Origin: Sindora glabra
Taxonomy: Eukaryota; Streptophyta; Magnoliopsida; Fabales; Fabaceae
Length of the DNA: 64,000 nucleotides
NCBI GenBank assembly: GCA_020226215.1
Contig: CM035236.1
Span: 59,873,809 to 59,937,808 of the forward strand
Direction of reading: 5' to 3'
The position numbers and the translations under genes are program-made. Positions 1 through 11,931 of this stretch are shown piece after piece; position 1 is the first letter of the stretch; each line of letters starts with the position of its first letter. The notes under the pieces are model-generated. The model had not been told where the DNA came from and did not search any database. It saw nothing but the letters and a program-made list of their open reading frames with translations.

Positions 1-19
1 GAAAATGCACTTTCTTCAT

Positions 20-205
20 TCAAAACTCACATTTTGAGAATTCAGCATACAACTTATACTCCTTTAATATTCGCAATGTGATTCTTAAATATTGTGCATG
101 CTCCTCTTTGCTTTTGGAATATCCAAATGATATAACCAAGAACTCATAATGGTCATAACAGGTTTGAAATTCCATTTTCGGAACATCCTTCTTTTGAAAT
201 TTCAA
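20..205 (-). pseudogene. Reverse transcriptase fragment with the catalytic block deleted
   Basis: The 61-residue reading matches the Ty3/gypsy RT region that starts with a Y-x-H-Y-E-F-L-V-x-x-F-G motif and continues with YSKSKEEHAQYLR and FSKCEF. In intact relatives about 35 residues separate the F-G motif from the YSKS motif, and that stretch holds the F/Y-x-D-D catalytic aspartates. Here FG runs directly into YSKS, so the catalytic block is missing in frame. The fragment cannot encode an active polymerase. RT identity is secure from several motifs in the right order. Confidence 0.8.
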
Positions 206-289
206 TTAATGGTAAGTTAATTGCAAGTAAATTTTTGAGAAATAATATGATCCTTACAATTAATCAAACAAATCATCTATCTTTGGTAA

Positions 290-420
290 GGAATACTTAT
301 TCTTAATGGTAACTTTATGTAGCTATCGGTAATTAATACATAATTGTAATATGCTATCCTTCTTTTTTACAAATAACATTGATGCTCTTTATGGTGATGT
401 ATTGGATTATATGAAACTCT
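290..420 (-). pseudogene. N-terminal RT fragment (fingers region)
   Basis: The minus strand shows a decayed V-x-x-K-K-x-G segment followed, across stop codons, by the equivalent of the Y-R-x-L-N-x-x-T-x-x-x-x-Y-P-L-P motif of Ty3/gypsy RT. At least four in-frame stops and a likely frameshift are visible. Its place directly upstream (in the minus sense) of the fragment at 20-205 supports the call. The spacing between the two is longer than usual, so small insertions are likely. Confidence 0.5.
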
Positions 421-817
421 TTTCCAATAAATCTTGTAATTACTCCTTTAATTATTTTAACTCTGCTAGCACCATTCAATAAGGTGCTATAGAAATTAAA
501 TCTACTCCAAGAATGGTTTCGATTGTAAATTTAATTCCTCGATTGAGTGGTAATCCTAGTAAATCCTTAAAAAAAAGTTAGAAAATTCTTTTACTACAAA
601 AATTGCATTTATTCCCACTTTTTTCCTTTTTCACTTATTTTACTTAGGCTATCCAAATAATGCACCCTTTATTTACTAGTTTTCAAACTTTCATACATGA
701 CACGAAAGTGGGCATTCTTGCCTTCTTTTCATCTTAAAAATTTTGAACTTCTTTCATTTCTAGATGATAAGTTACATTCTTGTGATAACAATCAACATAA
801 GCATGATATTTCGATAA

Positions 818-1006
818 TTATTTCATCCCTACAATTATACCATATTCCACCTTGTCTAACATAATTAAATCAATCAAAGTTAGATGTTTATCTATCCTTA
901 TCATACAACCTTTAACACCATAGGTTGCAAGAATAACTTTCCCCATAGGTGTATCCACCATTAAGTGTTCATTCAATTCACTTAATGATTTTGATAGTTT
1001 AACCAT
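818..1006 (-). pseudogene. Retropepsin-like (gypsy aspartic protease) fragment
   Basis: The 62-residue open stretch has the layout of the second half of the Ty3/gypsy protease domain: a V-D-T-P-x-G segment, a central I-R-I-D-K segment, then L-x-x-L-I-M-L-D and a closing I-I-V-G-M-K, matching the usual L-L-L-D-M-x-x-F-D-V-I-L-G-M-D-W end. The catalytic D-S/T-G end is not preserved in the open part. It lies between the zinc knuckle (about 1265-1320) and the RT fragments, as expected for gag-protease-RT order on the minus strand. Confidence 0.65.
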
Positions 1007-1264
1007 TAAATTTTTAGATATAAATGAATGTGTAGCACTAGGATTAAATAATACTTTTACTAAAAAGGTTTCAACTAATATAGTACTTGTTACGATTGCA
1101 TTAGAAGCTTAGGCCTCTTGATGTGTTATAGTGAACATTTTTGCTTGGGTTCAAGTTAGCCCCTTTTTTTAATTCTTCCTATTTAATATCGTTAATGGTT
1201 TTACTACATTTATTTTTAAGTGGTTTGCATAATGGGGACTATGACGTTGCTCCCTTGTTTAGTA

Positions 1265-2070
1265 GTTAGGCACTTATAAGCACGATGCCCCATTTATCCA
1301 CATCTAAAACAAGATGTACATTGCTTAAAATGGCTAAGTTACACAGTTGACAATAAGGAGGTTTTTTAGATGGATTTGGGAATGAATAGGTCCTATTAGA
1401 AATATTAGAACCTATTTTCAATTTGATGTTAGGAGCTTTTCCCTAGAAACTTCTTCGATCTTAAAATCTATTTCTTCTCATTTACTTATTTTTAGTTAGA
1501 ACATTATAAGTAACTACTATTTTCTTTATTTCTACTATTTCCTTCCTGGAATTTTATTTTTCTCTTTTGTGAACTTGTTTCTCAAATTTATCTCTCCTTA
1601 GTGTGTAATTCTACATTAATTACTTGATCTAGGACTTATTTATATATAGTTCCATCAGAAATATCCAACTGATCATAGAAATAATCCCAAAAACCATATA
1701 TGAATTGATTCACCCTAGCTTTTTTTATGGGCATTAAGTGTTTTATGTATTGAGATAATCTAGTAAACTGTGCATCATATTAAGCTATTGTCATAGACCT
1801 TTAAGTCAAACTTTCAAATTTGCAAGCTTTTATTTTTCGGACGCTAGGTGGTAAAAACTTATCCATTAACTTAACTTGAAATTGCTTCTAAGTAATTGGT
1901 TCATTATGGGTTCAATATTATGAACATACCAAAAATGAGCTACATCTTCTAATTGATAACCCACTAATTTCACCATCATATTTTCACTACACCTTCACAA
2001 TTTGCAGGTTTTTTCTATTTAGTCCACAAATTAATAAAGATTTACTATTGGATTTATGCCATTGTACTTT
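1265..2070 (-). pseudogene. Gag remnant with CCHC zinc knuckle
   Basis: Minus-strand reading shows three Ty3/gypsy gag landmarks. Near 1990-1935 is V-K-L-V-G-Y-Q-L-E-D-V-A-H-F-W-Y, which matches the conserved Y-Q-L-x-D-x-A-x-x-W-W/Y segment. Near 1870-1750 are M-D-K-F-L-P-P-S-V-R and M-T-I-A-(stop)-Y-D-A-Q-F-T-R-L-S, the usual F-L-x-K-F-P and M-S-V-x-E-Y-x-x-x-F-x-x-L-S motifs. Near 1320-1270 a CFRCG-(stop)-MGHRAYKC zinc knuckle is complete in its C-C-H-C spacing except for one stop codon. The frame is broken many times. Gag normally coats the RNA and packages it; nothing functional remains. Confidence 0.75.
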
Positions 2071-5000
2071 GAGGTGTTTAATTTTTTTTAAACTCATACA
2101 CTATTTGTAAATGCTCTCTTGGAGGTAATAGGGAACTTATTACCTAGATTCTAATAGGGCTAAAGATGGAGTAGGAGATTGTTAGTTTTGGGTTAAAACT
2201 CTTTCCAAAGTCTACTATAGCATGGTAACCTATGTTAGAGCTTCAAACTGCTATATTTCCACTCTATAAAGGTTTTTTAGAGGCATGTTCATGGAGGCTT
2301 CATGCTCCAACACTTCTAGATGTGCTTTAGTATGCCTTCGAATCATTTTAGCTTGAGTTTGCTTTTTCCTAACTATCATTCTATAAAATAGTTTTGATTA
2401 ATAAACACTATTTCTCTAAAAGAGGAATAAGTATATACAAGACCTATTGCACTTCATGGATCTATAACAATTGACATTTATTCTTCCATCCCTCAACCTT
2501 TCATAGTTTCCATGGTTTAATTGGGCTTGATTTGACTTTATTGTAAATAGTTATCCTAGACCATACTATAATATTAACTCTATTATGACTTAATTCTCAA
2601 GTACTGTGATTAATATAAAGACACTTAACTAGTATTAATATACTAACTAACTACCCTTACAAGCCTTTAAGACATACCTAACTCATTTACTTTCAAAACT
2701 TTACTAAAAAATAAATAATCACTTATAAAAAATAATTTTTATTTACCCTTACATAAAAAAGTACAAAATATAAGTTATTTACACTAAATAATATTTATAT
2801 AAAAGTGCACAATTTTCTTGAAAAACATAACTCTATATAGTACTTTCAAAAAATAAATTTTCTAATAGGGACACCATGGATCCTAAAAGCAAGAGAAAGG
2901 TTCATACATAGATGTTAATTTTCTTTGTAGGGCCTATGTTCTGTATTTGTAAATAAAAATTTAACAAAAAGAATGTGAGTATTAAAATACTCAGTGAATG
3001 GCTACTATTCTTCTTTTTCTTGAGAGTTTTTATCATAATAGATCATATATAAATAACAGTGTAAAATAAAATTTGATTAAAGCTCTTAAGTATAATGTTT
3101 TTAAAGTTTATTAAAGAGAATGACAATTAATTGGTACATAGGTTTCCCCTTATATCTTTAATCCAATCTTATCCCTTGCCACCCTAGGCATAAAGCCGCC
3201 AACTTTAACCTTCACCACTTTTCTTCTTCTTTGTGAAAGATCTATATCTCCCTCCATAAGTTAGATTTAAAGTGAGCAATATCAAGATGCCAACCATAGC
3301 ATCAATTACTCACTTCATTCATTTCATGGAGTATGGTCAAAATTCCAACTATACCATAAAATTTTTACCATTCTCATATGTATTCACATTTCACAATCCT
3401 ATAACATTGTAATACCTTCAATTAATATTTAAAGTTTTATACATTTTAATGCTTGTAAATATTTATTTTATTTATTTGTTAATATTTAGTTTTAAATTTC
3501 TTTTCCTTTTTAAAATAGTTCTAGAATGTTAAAAATGATACTAAAGATAATTTTGAAATATATATTTATTTTTATATGGTCATTATTATTTCAAGTCTAG
3601 TTTCGCAACTTGAAAATAATTTTAGTTAGCACAGGGGCAAAGATTTATAAAATAAATTGCTTGTATTTTATAAATTATTTTTCAGAATTAAGGGAGATTA
3701 AAATATTTATTTTAGGACTTTCAAACTTATCAAGCTATTACAAATATATATTTATATATATTGAGGGAATATTGCAAATAATGGAATTGAGAATTTTTTT
3801 TAAATGAAATCATTTTATGAAAATGAATTTTTAAAATAAATGAATGGCTAAGATGGACTTTGATTTAGATGAAGGGACAAGATTTAAAAATGGGGTGATT
3901 TAAAGTTACGTAAAAAGTGCTAAATCATTGCCCTTGGCTTCCACTTATTTTTCTCTCTCTTATATTTTTTTTCTTTTTTCTGGTACAACTCAGCTCCTTC
4001 TCCTTCTACATTTTTTTAGATTCCTCTCTTTTCTCTTCCCACCTAGCACTTTTTCTCTCTCTTCCCTTCTTCCCTTTTCTTCCTTTTTTATTGCCATAGC
4101 TCCCTCCTATTTGTGGCTTCTTTCTCTAATCATAATGTGTTATAGCCACCATATTAGCTTTCTTACTTTCTATTCTCTTTCTTGTTGTTACTATCTTGAG
4201 TGAAGCTGCTGCTAACATGAAGAGCCATCATTGTTGCATTACTAGTGTCTCATCAATTTCTAGCTAGCCACTACCACTGGTGGCACAAGGAAGCCATACG
4301 ATGTGGCATCAAGATAACAATAAGGAGTTGTATCTTCCTTTCGGTTCCATTGGTGTTTAGTGACATCCCACCATCAGTGAGCTTTAACTAAACACTTTTG
4401 GTCTAGGTAAGCTAGTTTGTATCATAAAATTTTAATATCTATGATGATTTCATGCTTAATCCAAGAAAACTCATTTTTGTGAGTTTTAAGAAAAATGAGG
4501 TTTTTATGTTACAAAGTGTTAAAATAGCATGATTGAGATCTTTTTATATCATTAACTTTACTGGTATTGGGTGTTTGAAGCTTAAATCAGAAAACCTATT
4601 TTGAGAGCATTTTAAATATATGATGCTATTTATGAAAAATATAAATTTTATAATATATAATGCTAGAATGAAATAAATAAGTGCATAAAAAGTATTATTT
4701 TTAAATGTTTTAAAAAAATCATGCATGGTCTAGAAAGAAAACCATTTATAGGTATTTTGAGTATATCTTGATACTTATAACAGTGTATTTGTATGTATAT
4801 ATTTTATGCTATAAAGCATTTTAATAACAAGAGTAGAATTATTATAGAGTATTATATGACAATATTTTCAGTGGTGGTTATGTATTTTAGAAAACTCACA
4901 AAACCTATGTTATGAATAAATTCAAGTACATAATGATGGCTTTGAAAAAAATTAAGATAAAAGTTTTATGACATAGAATATTGAAACAATATGAATAAAG

Positions 5001-6020
5001 TGTTTTTGAAGTATTACATCAATATTTTAAGGATTTAAACATGATTTAGAAAACTCTTACTTTATCATCTTATTTTGGATAATCAATATAGTATTAGTGA
5101 AATAAAGATTTTATAATCAAAAGATTAGACTATTATATTTAGAATATAATTATATCATTAAAATCTAATATTTTAATGTTTGGAGTTTGATGCAGAGAGT
5201 CCTTAATAAATGTGATTTTTTTATTCTTTACGAAAAGTTAAAAAAATTAAGAAGATAGGTATATAACTTTATATTATGATGTGGGTAGGTTCTTTCAAGA
5301 GCCTAACGTACTTTGATTTGGAAAACCATTATATATGATAATTTCTAATTTTTTATGATGAAGTTGAAAATGAAGAAGATAAACATCTAAGATAATTAAG
5401 TGACATAGAATGAGCTTTCTTAGAGCTTCAATTTGTAATTTCTTATCTATATAAGTTGAATTTAGAATCATTATATAATATCATATTTTAACTTTATGAG
5501 TTAACTTTGGAAAAGTAAAGAAGCTAATGATTTAAATTATTAGTATATCATATTACCATGGTCTAGAATTGGAATACAGATTATTTATTTATAAATAAAT
5601 TTATGTGAAGTAGGAAAAAAGGCTGAAAAGATGAAAGTAGATGCTTCAAAACTTCCAAGAATGAATGAGTATTTTCAGGTGAGTATATATCTCACCATAG
5701 ATTAATATCTTAATAAAAGTTGGCTTAGATGTTATAAATTATATTCTCTTTATTGATGGTATAGATATTATATCCTATATATTTGTGTGAAAACCCTTAA
5801 AGGTACAATTGTATAGCATAGTTTAAGATTGATTTGCCTTCATGATTAAGAATATGTGATGTGAAATTAATATTCGTGGTATAAATGCAATTATTTATTT
5901 GAGTGAATGTTAAATGACCATGCTTAGAAAGTATAATGGTGGTGTTTCTAATTATTGATTGACTAGGATTGAGTTTCATTGATATTTATATGTTATGGTT
6001 GTGTAGGTGAATATAATGGC

Positions 6021-6025
<5 letters not shown>

Positions 6026-6081
<56 letters not shown>
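6026..6081. repeat. (TA)n microsatellite
   Basis: An uninterrupted TA dinucleotide run of about 56 bp inside the solo LTR at 3408-8161. The related copy at 11932-14940 lacks it at the matching place, so it grew after the copies separated. Confidence 0.95.
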
Positions 6082-6082
<1 letters not shown>

Positions 6083-7169
6083 TATTATTGCTTTGATATT
6101 GTCTTATAATGAATTAGTTATTGTGCGTCAAAGTTTCTATAAACAATTGTGAGATAAGAGCTGAGCTTTCATGTGTATTTTATTTATGAATCATGCCATG
6201 AATTGCATTGGAAATTATGTACTATAACAAGCTGATGATGTGAAAGTCGGATAGGAAATTCCCAGCAAATAGTTGTAAAGGATATAAGATTGACTTGGAC
6301 GTTAAAAGGTAGATGCATATATGTATATTATAAATGGTTATGTAATATGATGTGATATTGGAGAATTGTTTGTGATTGAATATTAATGTTGATATGATTG
6401 CATGAACTTGAGATAGTAGTAATGATTTGATTATGATAAAGCTTTAATAACTGTTTGTGAATGTGATGACTATTCAAAATGAGTAGTGTATGACATAATA
6501 AGGATATTGTGTATTAGTGAATAGTTAAAATTATTATGATTGTGATATGAATGATTTATGATGTGAAATATAGGAATTCTAAGTTATGTGCATATCAACA
6601 CTCAATTTGTGGCTTAGTTTTGTATACTTTTGGAATCCAAGAGTTTGGATTACACTTATTTCTTCAATGAAATATTTAGTTAGCATGTGGCTATTTAATA
6701 TAATTGAATCAAGAATTAGTAGTAGTAGATATATATACTTATTGAGTTTTTGTATCTCACTCTATTTTATTTTTAATATTTTTAGGTTAAGATAAGCACC
6801 TTTGGAACTTTTTTGTATTTTATTTATAGAGTGTCGAGACCATCTTGTTAAAGGATTTTGACAATTGGATTAGTATTAAATTTTGAGATAAAGATGTTGT
6901 TGATTCAGTGTTAGATGCATTGAATTGTTTATCTATGTATAAGTTTTGAAATTGTATAGTATTGTGTGTAAGTTTGTTGTTGTCATATATGTGATAAATA
7001 CACATTTGTATTATAGGGCATGTGTCCTTTAGAAAGTATCTAAAAATAAGGGGGAATTTATCCATTTTTTTACAAAATTTATAGTGAATTTTGAGTTCCC
7101 TTATAAATATAAAGACTTTTGTAAAATAAATTAAAGCAAATAGCATTAAGGCTTGTGGAAACCAAGTAT

Positions 7170-8112
7170 TAAAGGTGGGCAAAACCTTTCAAACCATAAT
7201 GAATTAACCAACTTTAATAAAATTTTATCGATTAAAATTAATATTTAGTTTATTTTAGATGAATATTTTTATGGAAAATTAGTTCACAAATAAAAGCGGT
7301 TTGTGAATTGTTTAATCATGTGTAATTATTTTTGACCAAAATTTACGCATTTCAAAGTTTTAGAATTATTTTTTAATGAAAAGCTATGTAAGATAGTGGC
7401 CTAGTCTTTTAGGCTTACCAAAGAGTCATGCATTCTTTTATTATAACATTAATATTCATAAATATATGTTAGAGAAAGCATTTACTCCTTTATATAATAC
7501 TTTTTTTATTTTTTACTTTATTTTATAACATTTACTTTATCCTTCTCTTCGAACGTTTCATTGTCTTCTCTCCTTCTACCATGGATGATGCATGTTTCTT
7601 TCAATGATAAGAAAAGCAAACGTTGATAGCCAAGGAAATAAAATTTGGATGCCCTCAATCACCTCTTTTTCCATCCTCCATTTATTTTGGTTTTCAGAAG
7701 AGTCAAAGCTAAGTAAATCAAATCTCCGTAAGTGTTATGTTCTTCTTGAAATTTTTAGATTTGTACATTATCTTCTTCAAAATTTTTAGATTTATATATT
7801 ATCCTCTCCTTCTTCTCACTAAAACTTCATTCTAGTTTGAATTGTTTTGACTTTTGATTTCATTGATATTTGTGTTTAGGTTGGTGATGGGGTTCTATTT
7901 TGGGATTCCGATTTACATTTTTACTCACCAAAAAAAGTGAAATTTGAAACTATCGGTGCCCATTCAAACTTGTTTAAATCCATATCTCACAGTTAAAATT
8001 AGTTTCTTTTTAACATCAATTAAACTTGGTTGATCTTTTTCTACATTTAATTTACTTTGGTTAGTTAAAATTATGTTGCTTAATCGATTCTAATTAACTG
8101 ATGATCACCTTT
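7170..8112. mobile_element. Non-autonomous hAT-like DNA transposon, about 0.94 kb
   Basis: The copy-1 LTR is interrupted by this block while the related LTR at 14900-14930 is continuous at the same point. The flanks are exact direct repeats ACCAAGTAT (7161-7169 and 8113-8121); 8 bp is the hAT norm and 9 bp the Mutator norm, and the boundary T makes both readings possible. The ends are inverted: AAAGGTGGGCAAAAC on the left, AAAGGTGATC on the reversed right end, resembling the GGTGGGCAAA termini common in plant hAT elements. No transposase is visible. The open stretch 7592-7789 shows no recognisable domain. Confidence 0.65.
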
Positions 8113-10212
8113 ACCAAGTATCAGGATCCATGTTGGTTACAATCAAGTTTTGGTCGTGATAGATATTATATCCAAGGTTAATATACAACCTTTCCATTCA
8201 ACAAATGAAAACACTTAATTCTTTTGAATGACTAGCAACTTTTTTGAATGACTAGTAACTTATAACTTAAACATTATAACATGTATCATAATCTTTAATT
8301 ACTTGCAACATTTTTTAATGAGAAGTATCAAACATTAAACATGCTAGTTAGTATAAATACTTCCAAGGTTTAGTACCTTTTAGACTACCTTTTAGACTTC
8401 CAAATAATCTTAAATTTTTACTAAAATTTTATCTAAAGCTTCTAACACTTGAACAATCATCAAACATCAATTTCCTTACAATTTCATCACACTTAGGTAT
8501 TGTTCACAAAGTATCAAAATAAAAAAATTCAAAGCAGGAGAATATTAGAACAATTGTAATAAAAGCCTTTTTTCAATATTTAAATCACTTCTAATTATCA
8601 CCAAATTTTGACATAACATTTGCAATATGTTAGGTGATGAAAAACTTCAATTATTTTTAAAAAATTCCACATTGGCAATATTCATGCAGAACCAAAAACT
8701 CAAAATTGCTAATTCTGGGCAATTTTGACATTATTATGTAAAAGGAGACTTCTTGGCATCCAAATTAATTGCAGTTACCACCAATTTCTATGCAAGGTTA
8801 CTAATATATCAATAATCAAAGAGTATTCATTACTTTAAATTTTTTTAATCAGATTATGGGACAAACAGTACTGAGTATCTATATACAAATTCCATAATTC
8901 TGTTTTGAGCTTTTATAACCAAAGACTATACAAATGCATTTTTCATAACTCTAAAATTTTTCAAAAATTCCTAATTTCTTCTACATATATCATAACACTG
9001 TTTGTAACATTAAAATACTAGAAATTAAATTTTTAACAATTTCTAATCCTTGATTCCAAAGAATTCTCCCTTAAAATTTTTCCTTCCAAATTCAACATAA
9101 TTCTATTATCATCTTTCAAAGGAGAACTTAATGAATATTCTACTACCAATTTCAACACTAAAAGAGCAATATCATATAATTGTATTATGATTTATGTAAT
9201 ACCAAAATCAAACTATACAACACCACAACTCAATAAGCACCTATAATAGCATATACTACCATATTCTTCATTCTTAGTGGGAAAACTTAAGTGAACAAAG
9301 GATAATTGCCACTCACATTAAATATTTGATTCTTTAACCTTTCAAAGCAGTAACTTGACCCAAATAAATTAAGTTTTGAGAATTTTGAAGAGAAGATTCA
9401 TATGAAAACTTGAAGGAGATGAAGGAAAACCTAAATTACCTTACAAGAATTTAATGGAATCACTTAGAGAACCTCTTAGAATTTATTAGAGAGTTGATAC
9501 ACTATAGAAAACCTAAGATACCACTCAATTTTCATTGAATAAGGGTAAAAAAATTGTGCAAAAATGAGCCAAAAGGCTTTTATAAAAAATCCTAACTCAG
9601 ACTTCCTTTATAAACTTCCTTTTTATTATTTTTGTTTTTGTAAAATTCTTTATGATAAAGCATATGGATGCATAGTTTTTCCAAGACAAAATTAGAAGAT
9701 TATTTCTTTAAAACTAATTAAATTTAGCCAAATTTAATCTTCTAGAAATACGCACTAATAATTGCCCTTTTTTTTGCTTATTTACCAAATTTCTACAAGC
9801 TTCTCTTGCAAGATTAGGCTTTACTTAGGCTTCATCTTTTTTTTTTCAAAAATCAAATTTAGGCCTGAAAAATGTTGAACTAACTTATCCTAAATAAACT
9901 AAGATGAATTATTTCAAATTCAGGCTTAATCTCTAAGCTTTTATGCTATTCGCATTATTTTTAGGCTACCCATGCCTTGAATTTTCTATAGAGTCTTATA
10001 TAATTTTTCCAATCTTAGTGTTAGGTTTTTAATTATATTTTGATTTATACTAATGTATAATATAATTTTTGCAAAAAAATTATCTAGATGTACCTCTAAA
10101 CTATTTTTATAATTCACCTGAACTTCACCGAATTACCTTATTAGGCTTCCGTTCTGGAGATTTCTAGTCAAAATTCCTTCTTAAATGTTCTTGCTCTTTT
10201 TAGGGTGTTACA

Positions 10213-10997
10213 AATTGTCTAGAAATAAAAACTTTAAGGTATTGTTTTTTATTCATCAAGTTTTAGCACTTCCTCCAAGCAATGTTATAAGAAGTATTTG
10301 GACTTTAAACATGAATAGAAAGCCTTTTTTTCTTATTCCTATTTGAAAATTGATTATTAATAAGTATTTTCCCCATATGATTGCTTTCCAATAGTAGGCC
10401 TAAAAAAGTAAGAATACAAGCAATATATAATATCTTTGTTTCTACTATACTCTAACTAATTACTAAAATTAGTAAACTAAGGGGGGATAAAATCGTTTAG
10501 TTTTTTGTCCAAATTTTCCTTTAAGAAACTCATGATTATGAGGTTAACAAGATCTTTTTTGTAAATATGCTTCTTGTATCATATTATGATCTTTAGAATG
10601 CTAAGTTAATATTTTAGGATGCAAACCATGATCATATTCAAGTTTTTCTAAGTTAATTTTCAATCTTTGTTACTTCAAGAAATTTAACATATCATCATGA
10701 GAACCAATTCTATGACATTGAGATGAAAACTGCTACTTTAAATTTGATTTCCTTTTAAGTAAGTTATTTATAATCTATTCAAGAAGTAAAATAATTAAAA
10801 TAAAAGTATTACAAAAATTTAAAAACTTCCTGCAACATAAAAATTAAGAAATAAACACACTATTGATGACAAGTAACCCTTGCTCATATAATGATATTTG
10901 TAAGTTTCACTTTTGCCTCATATTGATTGCATTGTTGCAAACTAATAACTTAAAATTTATAGCATTAGAAAGGAGGACAATTATCTTAGAAGTCAAG

Positions 10998-11089
<92 letters not shown>

Positions 11090-11931
11090 CTTGAAAAGAT
11101 GAATAATTTTCACAAAAGTTAACTTAAATTATTATAATATGTTATATATATGAGGAAAAAAAAGATCAAACCTAATTAGAAATTGTGAAGCCTTATGACT
11201 AGTTTAAGGATTTAATATAATAGGTTAATAGTTAAATAAATTTTAATTAATATGTTTGAATGTTTCAAATTTTTAATAAGGTAAAATTGGAAATTCAGTG
11301 AAAATATTTCAAATAACATGTGATATAATACATGAAATTTTTAAAAAGTTAATGGGGCCATTTGCCTACACTAAAAATCTCACTTTTGCTTAATCAAGCT
11401 AAAATTTATTTATTTGAAAAGGAAAAATAAATATAAAAGATCATCATATGTAAATTTTAGAAAGATTAATGGCATAGAAAGCCACTAACCTTTGTGAAAG
11501 AAAGTAGAAAAAGAACTTCTCCAATAATGGTGGGTTTCTCTTGAAAAAAGGAAGTGAATGTGTGAAGGAGGTGGAAGAGGAAAAGACAAATAAAAAATGG
11601 AGTTCAAAGGGAAGAGAAAGTTTGTAGCCTTCATTTATTCCTAGGCATTTTCTTTTCCATTTTTCTAAGACTTTAAGACCTCTCTAAAGTGTGGTCACTA
11701 ATGTCCATTGGTGATATGATTTTGATTGAAATTAGTTAAAAGTATGTAATGGTCTTAAAAAAGTAACTTGGCATTAGGTCATGATGAGCACATCAAGTAG
11801 AAAAACTACTATTGCTATAATAGCATTGAATTTTCCTATACAGATGTTGTCAAGTGTATTATTATTCCAACTTAATTATCTGATCTAATAGAAAATCATG
11901 CATTTTTAGAAGGAAATTAAATGTTCTTAAG
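10213..11931. other. Unassigned AT-rich DNA between two LTRs
   Basis: No gene or clear mobile element is recognised here. It holds one long TA run at 10999-11087. Stretches near 11480-11640 are purine-rich (GAAAG-type) and give no convincing protein. Confidence 0.6.
10999..11087. repeat. (TA)n microsatellite, about 89 bp
   Basis: A pure TA run. The open reading frame that crosses it (10863-11102) is an artefact of the repeat, being alternating Tyr-Ile. Confidence 0.95.

Larger units (their letters stand above)
1..2580 (-). mobile_element. Internal region of a Tekay/Del-like Ty3/gypsy retrotransposon, decayed, cut by the window edge
   Basis: Read on the minus strand, this stretch gives gag, zinc knuckle, protease and reverse transcriptase fragments in the usual Ty3/gypsy order (gag about 2060-1265, protease 1006-818, RT 420-20). 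All are broken by stops and frameshifts. The 5' LTR lies to the right, starting at 2581. RNase H and integrase would lie left of the window. Family placement as a chromovirus of the Tekay/Del type rests on gag and RT motifs and on the long LTRs beginning TGTAAT and ending near GTCATGACA in sense orientation. The primer-binding site next to 2581 is too decayed to call. No part of this can be active. Confidence 0.8.
3408..8161 (+). mobile_element. Solo LTR of a second family (copy 1), nested in LTR A and itself interrupted
   Basis: It starts TGTAATACC and ends GGTCGTGATA (final CA decayed to TA). Flanks are AACAT (3403-3407) and GATAT (8162-8166), a 5-bp target duplication whose two differences are both transitions. 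Its body matches the copy at 11932-14940, including the start, the 3440-3600 block, the pyrimidine-rich stretch at 3920-4120 and the block at 6790-7170. Without the 0.95-kb hAT-like insert the LTR is about 3.8 kb. Open stretches in the pyrimidine-rich part, for example 3928-4203, are low-complexity and not genes. No gag or pol is present, so this is a recombination-derived solo LTR. Confidence 0.7.
2581..10212 (-). repeat. LTR A: 5' LTR of the minus-strand Tekay-like element, split by a nested element
   Basis: The LTR is in two pieces, 2581-3407 and 8162-10212, about 2.9 kb together. Both align by eye along their length with the solo LTR at 16999-19936, for example the blocks near 3140-3210 versus 17805-17865, 8770-8850 versus 18470-18530, and 10000-10212 versus 19740-19936. 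The right end reads GGGTGTTACA, the reverse complement of a TGTAAC start. The left end (TATTATGACT) corresponds to TGTCATGACT in the related copy. The TATA and R/U5 parts are inferred only from the alignment. Confidence 0.75.

Noticed and set aside
3917..4203. Overlapping open frames rich in Ser, Leu, Phe
   Set aside because: A pyrimidine-rich LTR stretch; the sister LTR at 12500-12777 gives similar but not homologous frames.
10863..11102. 79-codon open frame
   Set aside because: More than a third is Tyr-Ile from the (TA)n run. The same holds for 35826-36116 and 35917-36132.
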